A stretch of DNA of 57,212 nt from Candidatus Woesearchaeota archaeon (GTDB lineage Archaea; Nanobdellota; Nanobdellia; Woesearchaeales; 21-14-0-10-32-9): the NCBI GenBank assembly GCA_021736975.1, contig JAIPET010000007.1, positions 1-57,212 of the forward strand, read 5' to 3'. The position numbers were made by a program, and so were the translations under genes. This document shows, piece by piece, positions 50,070-57,212 of the stretch; the first letter of the stretch is position 1; each line of letters starts with the position of its first letter. The notes beneath the pieces were generated by a model. That model was not told the origin of the DNA, did no database searches, and saw only the letters and a list, made by a program, of their open reading frames with translations.

Positions 50070-51089
50070 TTGGAAAAATTAAAAATTAATAGTAATATTT
50101 ATATATTTAATAGGGATAAATATTATGTGAAACTAGATATATTAAACAAAAAAATACTTTACGAACTAGAAAAAGACTCATCGCAACCAGCTTCAAAAAT
50201 AGCAAAAAAACTAAAACAATCAAAAGAAGTAATATTATATAGAATACATAAATTAGAAGAAGAAAAAATTTTACTAGGATGCAGCGCAATAGTAGACATG
50301 GCAAAACTAAACTATTTCACATTTAGAATCTATATAAAATGGCAAAACATGACAGAAGAAGAAAAACAAAAATTTTATGATCAAATAAAAACAAATGAAA
50401 ACGTATGGACAACAACAGTTATGCACGGAGCATGGGACTTCGCATTCTTCATAGGTGTAAAAGTAGACGAATACGTAACAAAATTTCATACAATATGGAA
50501 CAACATACAAATAAAATACAAACACAAAATTGCCGCAACAAAAATTGCGCTCTACGCACCAGTACACAATTTTAACAAACAATTTTTTATCGAAACAAAA
50601 GAAATACCAATCGAGCGAATATATGGCGCCGGAACACCAACAAAATTCGATGAATTAGACGAAAACATAATAAAAGAATACTCTTCAAACGTCAGACAAC
50701 CACTAAACAAAATAGCTGAAAAACTAAGAACAACAACTGAAACAGTCAGACAAAGAATAAAAAAACTAGAAAAAAACAACGTAATCGTAGGATACAAAAT
50801 AAACTTAAACCTACCAGAAATGGGCTACCAAGGATACAGAGTAGATTTCTCACTAAACTCAATAGAAAGAAACAAAGAACTATTCGAATATCTAAAACAA
50901 CACAAATACTTTTATCAAATAAACAAATCAATAGGCGGAGCAGACTTTGAAACAGAAATAGTAGTAGAAAGCCTTGATCACCTCTTGAAAATACTTGAAG
51001 AAATAATGAAAAAATTTAAAGATGTCATGAGAAACTACGACTATATGGGCTACTCAGAGTTTCCGAGTCTTTCGATTGTTCCTGATTAA
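50070..51089 (+). CDS. tandem Lrp/AsnC-family transcriptional regulator (two HTH-RAM units)
   Basis: LDILNKKILYELEKDSSQPASKIAKKLKQSKEVILYRIHKLEEEKILLG and LDENIIKEYSSNVRQPLNKIAEKLRTTTETVRQRIKKLEKNNVIVGYK. Confidence 0.8.
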   Translation: MEKLKINSNIYIFNRDKYYVKLDILNKKILYELEKDSSQPASKIAKKLKQSKEVILYRIHKLEEEKILLGCSAIVDMAKLNYFTFRIYIKWQNMTEEEKQKFYDQIKTNENVWTTTVMHGAWDFAFFIGVKVDEYVTKFHTIWNNIQIKYKHKIAATKIALYAPVHNFNKQFFIETKEIPIERIYGAGTPTKFDELDENIIKEYSSNVRQPLNKIAEKLRTTTETVRQRIKKLEKNNVIVGYKINLNLPEMGYQGYRVDFSLNSIERNKELFEYLKQHKYFYQINKSIGGADFETEIVVESLDHLLKILEEIMKKFKDVMRNYDYMGYSEFPSLSIVPD

Positions 51090-51218
51090 AACTAAAATGA
51101 AAATATTAAAACAAAATCTCCGGAAATTCATAAAAAAACATTTGAATAATTCAAAAAACAATTTGTTGAAACAGTAATATTAGATACAAAAAACCTTAAA
51201 ATATACTCTAAATTAATA

Positions 51219-51380
51219 ATGAGGGCAGACACTTTGCTTGAAATATTCAAAGAAGAAAAATGGAAAAGAAGCCACTACACATACAATACAATTCCTCAGG
51301 CAAACAAAGAACCTGCAAAAGACTCGGTGAACAATGCAAAAATGTTCTTAAAACATATAAAAAACTTGATAGAAAACTAA
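51219..51380 (+). pseudogene. probable remnant of a helical (HEPN-like) protein C-terminus
   Basis: MRADTLLEIFKEEKWKRSHYTYNTIPQANKEPAKDSVNNAKMFLKHIKNLIEN; same frame extends upstream through FKKQFVETVILDTKNLKIYSKLIM to a TAA. Confidence 0.4.
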
Positions 51381-51406
51381 CAATAAATTAAAAAACAAAA
51401 AAAGAA

Positions 51407-51688
51407 TTATCCCAATGCTCTTCTTACATCAACAATTTCTGCAGAATTAACTTCTTCTAATTCCTCTAATTTTTCAGCTACAGGATCAGGACTTCCAAGA
51501 TTTTCATCCATAACAAAAATCATACTTATTGCTTTTAACCCAAATGCTACAGGAATTATTTCTGTTTTTGTTTCAACTTCTTCACCTGTAAAATCATATA
51601 TTACTTTTTTTACCTTTTTTTCCAATTCTTCAATACTTGTTTCTGGAGAATCAGGCATAACTTTAACTGTTGCAATTGCTTTAGCCAT
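51407..51688 (-). CDS. ef1b: translation elongation factor 1-beta (aEF1B)
   Basis: MAKAIATVKVMPDSPETSIEELEKKV...VAFGLKAISMIFVMDE; start set at MAKA. Confidence 0.9.
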   Translation of the reverse strand: MAKAIATVKVMPDSPETSIEELEKKVKKVIYDFTGEEVETKTEIIPVAFGLKAISMIFVMDENLGSPDPVAEKLEELEEVNSAEIVDVRRALG

Positions 51689-51704
51689 TATAGAACACCT
51701 CTTT

Positions 51705-51878
51705 CTAATTTGGTCCTGTAAAGCCACATTTTGGACATGTGTACTTACCAACTATTTGTCTTGCATGCTTACTTCTAACTATTTCATAGTCGCTGCATTT
51801 AGGACATTTAAAAGTGACTGAACCTTTATCATTTGTTATTCTAGCATTTGTTGCTGAACATTTTTTTACTTCTTCCAT
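51705..51878 (-). CDS. small two-CxxC zinc-ribbon RNA-binding-type protein (HVO_2753-like)
   Basis: Own translation: MEEVKKCSATNARITNDKGSVTFKCPKCSDYEIVRSKHARQIVGKYTCPKCGFTGPN, stop TAG; missed by ORF track (57 aa). Confidence 0.85.
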   Translation of the reverse strand: MEEVKKCSATNARITNDKGSVTFKCPKCSDYEIVRSKHARQIVGKYTCPKCGFTGPN

Positions 51879-51923
51879 ACATACTTGGAAAGATAATCCA
51901 TTTATAAAGATTTTGGGAATTTT

Positions 51924-52076
51924 GGCTAATATGAAATTCTTTGTATTGTCTTGAAGTAAATTTGAAATATTTACATTTTACGTTAGTAAAATAGCTGTAA
52001 ATATTGATTATTTCTTTTTGACAGAGTCAAAAATATATCTTCACAATACAAAAAATTAAAGGGTTTCATATTAGCA
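51924..52076. mobile_element. Element B copy 3: ~153-bp, inverted relative to copies 1 and 2
   Basis: GGCTAATATGAAATTC...TTTCATATTAGCA; GGGAATTTT at 51915-51923 and 52077-52085; reverse complement aligns to copy 1 over full length. Confidence 0.85.
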
Positions 52077-52154
52077 GGGAATTTTTAAATTCAATAAATA
52101 TCAAAAACTCAATTTTTATCGATTTTAACTCTAAAAATAAATATAGAATAAAAA

Positions 52155-53801
52155 TTACTTCTTTAAAGCAGCTTTAATAAGACCATTAAATAAAGGATTA
52201 GGCTTTAAAGGTCTACTCGTAAATTCCGGATGAGACTGAGTAGCAATAAAAAAAGGATGATCTTTTCTTTCTAAATATTCAACTAATTTTCTATCAGGAC
52301 TCATACCAGAAAAAACCAAACCATAAGATTCTAATTTTTTAAGATAATCAGGATTCACCTCATATCTATGTCTATGTCTTTCAAATACCTTTTTTAAACC
52401 ACCATATAATTTTGAAACTTGACTATCTTTTTTCAAAATCGCAGGATATTCACCAAGTCTCATAGAAGCACCATATTGTTTTTTTTCAAGTAATTTTCTT
52501 TGTTCTGGCAAAATATCAATAACTGGATCATTGGTTTTTGGATCAATTTCAACCCCATTAGCATCTTTTAACCCACATAAATTTCTAGCATGTTCAATCA
52601 CAGCTAATTGTAAGCCATAACAAAGCCCTAAAAATGGAATTTTATGAATTCTCACATACTTAATTGCATTAATTTTTCCTTCGATTCCAGAGCCTCCAAA
52701 GCCCCCAGGAACAATAATCGCATCATAATTTTTTAATTTATTTAAGTTCTTCTTAGCATGAACACCTTCAAAATCAGAAGAATTTATCCATTGAATGTTT
52801 ACTTTAACTTTATTATAATAACCAGCATGTTTAATAGCCTCAATAACAGAAATATAAGAATCTTCCAAAGTATAATCTCCAGTTTCAAAATATTTACCAA
52901 CAATTCCAACATTAATTTCTTTTGAAACAGTTTTTATTCTTTTTACAAAAGAAGTCCAAGCTTTTAATTTTCCATTAAGTTTTAAAGGTTTCAAATGTAA
53001 TTTTTTCAAAATATTTTCATCCAAACCCTGCTTTTTAAACATTAAAGGAATTTCATAAATGGTATCGACATCAGGACATGAAATGACAGATTCTTTTCTA
53101 ACACCACAAATCACAGAAATTTTTTCCTTTCTTAAATCATCAATAACATTATTAGCCCTACCTATAATAAAATCCGTTTGAATCCCTAAACTATTAAGTG
53201 CTCTAATAGAATGTTGAGTTGGCTTTGATTTCATTTCGCCAGCCGTTGCAGGAATAGGAAGATATGAAACATGAACAAAAACAACATCATCCCCATAAAT
53301 ATGCATTTGTCTTAAAGCTTCTAAAAATAAAATATTTTGATAATCCCCAACAACCCCTCCAACTTCAACAATAGCAATATCAGCATCAGCATTTTTTGCA
53401 GCATCATGAAGTCTTCTCTTTACTTCTTCTGGAATATGAACAGTTACTTCAACACATTTCCCCTTATAATCTAAATTTCTCTCTTTCCTAATGACTTCCT
53501 GATAAATCTGACCAGTAGTAATACTATTTTTCATAGAAATCTTATTATCTGTAAATCGTTCATAATTTCCTAAATCTTGGTCAGTTTCCCCTCCATCCCA
53601 CGTTACGAAAACCTCTCCATGTTCAGTAGGCCGCATCGTTCCAGCATCCACATTTATATAAGGATCAATTTTAATATTAGTTACTTTATATCCACGCATA
53701 TCAAGCAAATTTCCAATTGAAGAAGAAATAATACCCTTACCCAAAGTTGAGATAACACCGCCTGTAACAACAATCCATTTTGTTTTCTTTTTTACTGGCA
53801 T
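52155..53801 (-). CDS. pyrG: CTP synthase
   Basis: KWIVVTGGVISTLGKGIISSSIG, GTMRPTEHGEVFVTWDGGETDQDLGNYERF, PFLGLCYGLQLA. Confidence 0.97.
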   Translation of the reverse strand: MPVKKKTKWIVVTGGVISTLGKGIISSSIGNLLDMRGYKVTNIKIDPYINVDAGTMRPTEHGEVFVTWDGGETDQDLGNYERFTDNKISMKNSITTGQIYQEVIRKERNLDYKGKCVEVTVHIPEEVKRRLHDAAKNADADIAIVEVGGVVGDYQNILFLEALRQMHIYGDDVVFVHVSYLPIPATAGEMKSKPTQHSIRALNSLGIQTDFIIGRANNVIDDLRKEKISVICGVRKESVISCPDVDTIYEIPLMFKKQGLDENILKKLHLKPLKLNGKLKAWTSFVKRIKTVSKEINVGIVGKYFETGDYTLEDSYISVIEAIKHAGYYNKVKVNIQWINSSDFEGVHAKKNLNKLKNYDAIIVPGGFGGSGIEGKINAIKYVRIHKIPFLGLCYGLQLAVIEHARNLCGLKDANGVEIDPKTNDPVIDILPEQRKLLEKKQYGASMRLGEYPAILKKDSQVSKLYGGLKKVFERHRHRYEVNPDYLKKLESYGLVFSGMSPDRKLVEYLERKDHPFFIATQSHPEFTSRPLKPNPLFNGLIKAALKK

Positions 53802-53855
53802 ACATAAAGAATAAACAAATCATATATAAAAATTGCCATAAATAAAGAGAAAAAA

Positions 53856-54548
53856 TCACAAACGACCATATTTAATATATTCATTAATTTCAGAATCATC
53901 AAGAGCAATATCTTTAGGATCTTTATTTTTTTTCTTTTTTGTTTGAAGCTCAACTTTTGGACCTGAATAAAAAGTTTTTTGAAAAGACTTTTTCTTTTTA
54001 GAAAGATAAAATCCAAATAATAAACCTGCAGCTAAACCTCCAAGATGAGCCCAATGAGCGATTCCAGAACCTAAAGGCGTAATTAAACCCATAATATCAA
54101 TTAAAGCAAAAATAATCCCTGCAGTCCTCATACTCATTGGAAAAACAAAGAAAAATAAAACTCTTAAATTCGGCAATAAAATAATCGTAACTCCTAAAAT
54201 TCCCATAATAGCACCGCTTGCACCAAGAGCTGAAGATCCACTAAACAAAATATGAGCTAAAGCCGCTATAATTCCTGAAATAAAATATATAAATAAAAAT
54301 CTTTTAGTCCCGATTTTAGATTCTATAAGATTCCCAAAAATAAACAAAGCATACATATTAAATATTAAATGACCCATACCGCCATGCATAAACATGCTAG
54401 TTAAAATTGTCCAAGGCTGAAACCACACAGTAGAACTATTTAAAACAAAAGCTTGCGTAAAACCAGGAATAATAGTTTGAACTGCAAAGAAAAAAACATT
54501 CACAAGAATCAAAACTATCGAAGCATTTCTTATTTTCATAAAAATCAA
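53856..54548 (-). CDS. rhomboid family intramembrane serine protease
   Basis: MFMHGGMGHLIFNMYALFIFG, SSALGASGAIMGILG, HWAHLGGLAAGL. Confidence 0.92.
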   Translation of the reverse strand: MIFMKIRNASIVLILVNVFFFAVQTIIPGFTQAFVLNSSTVWFQPWTILTSMFMHGGMGHLIFNMYALFIFGNLIESKIGTKRFLFIYFISGIIAALAHILFSGSSALGASGAIMGILGVTIILLPNLRVLFFFVFPMSMRTAGIIFALIDIMGLITPLGSGIAHWAHLGGLAAGLLFGFYLSKKKKSFQKTFYSGPKVELQTKKKKNKDPKDIALDDSEINEYIKYGRL

Positions 54549-55063
54549 GCCTGTTTTAAACCTAAATCAGAAATCGAGCTTTTATTGCTACTAATAACTT
54601 CCCCTGTCATTGAATCAATCCTTATATTAATAATACTAAATGCTGTAGATATCAAAGTAATATTCCAAACTTGCTTATGAATATATTGCAAAATCACAAT
54701 GTACTTAGCGATTTGATCCGAAGAATATTTTTCTCTACGAATATGTTCAGTTATTTGCATGGCTTCATCATAAGAAATAGCAGTTTCATCAATATTAATT
54801 GGCTTAACATCTCCTTCTTTTTTAAACACTTCTTGTTCTGGAAGTCTTTTAACAGGAGAGGATTCAAAAACCACAATCTTATCTGATTGTTTATTATAAA
54901 AACCAAACTCCCACTCCCCAGGTTTGCTATGTTCTTTAGTTAAAAATGCATGAACTAAATAATAACTCGATTCATTTTCCCTAAAAGAAATGAAAGATTC
55001 TGATTTTTCCACTAAATTATATGCTTCCTTTAAATCCATAAGATTATAGCAAGAAAACATCAT
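54545..55063 (-). CDS. hypothetical protein (PepSY-like pattern)
   Basis: ATGA overlap with rhomboid gene; WNITLISTAFSIINIRIDSMTGEVISSNKS. Confidence 0.5.
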   Translation of the reverse strand: MMFSCYNLMDLKEAYNLVEKSESFISFRENESSYYLVHAFLTKEHSKPGEWEFGFYNKQSDKIVVFESSPVKRLPEQEVFKKEGDVKPINIDETAISYDEAMQITEHIRREKYSSDQIAKYIVILQYIHKQVWNITLISTAFSIINIRIDSMTGEVISSNKSSISDLGLKQA

Positions 55064-55198
55064 TTATATATCTTGTTAAAAGAATGTAAAAAAGCCACAA
55101 AATATCACAAAATATCAGCAAACACATATGATCTAAAAACCATAACAAACACCTAATAAGAGAAAATCTTTATAAAAAATACAACATTACACCATAAA

Positions 55199-55948
55199 AT
55201 GGCAAGCGTTAAAATAACCTATGAAACACTTTTTGATCTTTTAAGAAGAGAAAAAAGTCGAAGTGACTTACAAGACCTTGACCAAACATTCTTTGTTGAT
55301 GTAATGACATATATTCAAGAAAAAAAAATAACATTAGCAGATTCTACAAAACAAGGCTCATTATCTTCATCAGCTGAACGAGAAAAAATCAACATACAAA
55401 TAAAAAATATAAAAAAAATTCTAGAAGAATTATATGATTTAAGACAAAAAAAAATAATAAACTTAGCAGTACATAAAACAAAAACAAATTCTTCACTAAT
55501 AGACACTTCAAAAATGCTAATAGAAGAAAAAGCACTTTTTGAAGATACTTGTCAAACATTACTCAAACATAAAGATAACATATTAGGAAAACTTCTAAGA
55601 AATGAACTTCCAAAATATGAATTTAAAGAAACCTCAAATCAAAAAACTACAGACGATACAACTGAAGTGCCAAGCGAACCAAAACAATCAAATAACACAA
55701 ATTCAGAAAACACCACAAAAACAATAGAACAAGAAACACAAAAAAACCAAGAACAAACACAAAAAGAAACCCCAACTAAAAATAATTCAAATAAAAACAA
55801 AGTTAAAATCCTATCAAGCCTACCAAAATTTGTCGGATTAGATAAAAAAATCTACGGCCCATTCAAAACAAATGAAGAAGTAGAGCTTCCGCAAGAACTA
55901 ATAGATATGTTAGTAAAAAAAGGAAGAGCAAAATTAATGATTGAATAA
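55199..55948 (+). CDS. GINS complex subunit (archaeal Gins15-like)
   Basis: YETLFDLLRREKSRSDLQDLDQTFFVDVMTYI ... FVGLDKKIYGPFKTNEEVELPQELIDMLVKKGRA. Confidence 0.85.
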   Translation: MASVKITYETLFDLLRREKSRSDLQDLDQTFFVDVMTYIQEKKITLADSTKQGSLSSSAEREKINIQIKNIKKILEELYDLRQKKIINLAVHKTKTNSSLIDTSKMLIEEKALFEDTCQTLLKHKDNILGKLLRNELPKYEFKETSNQKTTDDTTEVPSEPKQSNNTNSENTTKTIEQETQKNQEQTQKETPTKNNSNKNKVKILSSLPKFVGLDKKIYGPFKTNEEVELPQELIDMLVKKGRAKLMIE

Positions 55949-56171
55949 TCAAAAATTATTCGTTTTCTTCTTCTGATTCGTCAAAAAAACTTGATAAGTT
56001 TTTACTGTTTATTTTCGCTGAATAGCTTATTGCTGTCATATATGTACATCTGAGAAGGTCATATATAAATTATGTTGTTCATAAAAATAAATTACAGAAA
56101 CAAGAGTTTAGAACCTGACTAATACAAAACAATCTTATTTATAACCTTACCTAAGTTGGAGTGATAAAAAA

Positions 56172-56735
56172 TCATATTTTAAAATCGTCAAAAATTTTAT
56201 TAATAAAACTTTTAGTCCGTTCCTTAGCCGAATCCAAGATATTATTATAAATATCTTTTTCAGAAACATCAACATTAACAGAAGAAGAAACAGAATATTT
56301 TTTCATAAAATCAGTCACAGAACTATCAACATAACCATCAACAGTAAATGCCTGAATCAAATTAGCAACTCGCTCCTTAAAAGGAATCTTATATTCAAAT
56401 GACTTATTATTGTTAATTCTCTCATCAATATAATTAATACTTAAATTAGAAATAAAACTAACAATAGAACCTTTATTTCTCTTAATAAAGGAATCTTCAA
56501 GTTTTTTATCTAAATTATCAGAAATCAACTTAATAACATTATCAAGACCATTAGATAATTCTAAATCTACAGGTAACTTTTTTTCTTTTACATACTCAAC
56601 CAAATAACCATGTTTAGCTTCTTCACGAAAAAATTGTTTAGCAGAAAGCTCTAAATTACCATATTCATCTAAAGAACTACGAACAAGATTATTAAAAGAA
56701 GACTCAAAATCATTCTTATTAAACTTTGAAACCAT
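56172..56735 (-). CDS. hypothetical protein
   Basis: Long ORF. Confidence 0.5.
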   Translation of the reverse strand: MVSKFNKNDFESSFNNLVRSSLDEYGNLELSAKQFFREEAKHGYLVEYVKEKKLPVDLELSNGLDNVIKLISDNLDKKLEDSFIKRNKGSIVSFISNLSINYIDERINNNKSFEYKIPFKERVANLIQAFTVDGYVDSSVTDFMKKYSVSSSVNVDVSEKDIYNNILDSAKERTKSFINKIFDDFKI

Positions 56736-56862
56736 ATAAAAACTAAATCTAACTACAATTTATTAATAACTGAAAAAAAACCGGATAGGGTCCTGAATTA
56801 ATTAGAAAGTATCCGAAGTAGAAAAGTTATATAAATAAAATAAGTATTCGAATAAACATTAT

Positions 56863-57063
56863 GGGCTCGTAGCTCAACCTGGCTAGAGCACTCGGCTCTT
56901 AAGCAGAACACTACGAATCAGAAAACTGAACGTAGCAATGAAAAACTGCAAGAGTGACCGAGGGGTTGCGGGTTCAAAACAATGATATCGCCCATTGACA
57001 CCTAGGAATATATCGCCTTCGTCGAACATACCGATACATTTGATGAAAGTCCCGTCGGGCCCA
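56863..57063 (+). tRNA. tRNA-Lys(CUU) with two introns (56902-56956 and 56979-57049)
   Basis: Exons 56863-56901, 56957-56978, 57050-57063; acceptor GGGCTCG/CGGGCCC, D-stem GCTC/GAGC, anticodon stem CTCGG/CCGAG, loop CTCTTAA, T-stem GCGGG/CCCGT with loop TTCAAAT after splicing. Confidence 0.88.
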
Positions 57064-57070
57064 TATACTT

Positions 57071-57211
57071 TTAATTTGACCTCCTCTCACACCCTAAAGG
57101 GTGGAGATTCCGTCGTATGGTTTTAGCATGATGTGCCTCTTGATTTTTTACATATTCTTTTGCTACGTCTAGTGTTATGTGTCCTACTGAACCTGCAAAT
57201 TTTCCTTTAGT
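57071..57211 (-). CDS. IS200/IS605-family transposase C-terminus (partial at window edge)
   Basis: Own translation: TKGKFAGSVGHITLDVAKEYVKNQEAHHAKTIRRNLHPLGCERRSN; subterminal hairpin CACCC-TAAA-GGGTG inside ORF end. Confidence 0.55.
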   Translation of the reverse strand, partial: TKGKFAGSVGHITLDVAKEYVKNQEAHHAKTIRRNLHPLGCERRSN

Positions 57212-57212
57212 C

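Overview
AT-rich archaeal chromosome segment. The gene set (archaeal AsnRS, GINS, aEF1-beta, Trm1, TYW3-like, archaeal secretion ATPase/TadC pair, class III signal peptides, many short DPANN-style membrane proteins) suggests a DPANN-like lineage (Woese-/Pacearchaeota-like); that placement is inference. Most of the window is dense core-type genes. The parts worth a second look are: (1) three ~150-bp copies of one structured palindromic element (20322-20471, 38607-38756, 51924-52076) with flanking 8-10 bp direct repeats (degenerate in one copy) and paired (compensatory) differences between copies, including internal hairpins; (2) an unrelated 123-bp TIR element (38475-38597) with a perfect 8-bp target duplication, inserted 1 bp from copy 2; (3) a tRNA-Lys(CUU) interrupted by two bulge-helix-bulge introns, one at 37/38 and one in the T-loop (59/60), with a truncated IS200/IS605-like transposase ORF 8 bp from its 3' end; (4) a tandem array of about seven small hairpins with different stem sequences but similar architecture (4886-5078); (5) an apparent seven-gene operon combining an ABC transporter with an RHS/YD-repeat system split over four translationally coupled ORFs; (6) a C/D box sRNA candidate; (7) an apparent AUU-initiated zinc-ribbon gene; (8) an MFS gene with a clean in-frame TAG; (9) very large class-III-signal (pilin-like) proteins with Cys-rich and PKD domains. 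All family calls are from reading the sequence; no database search was run.
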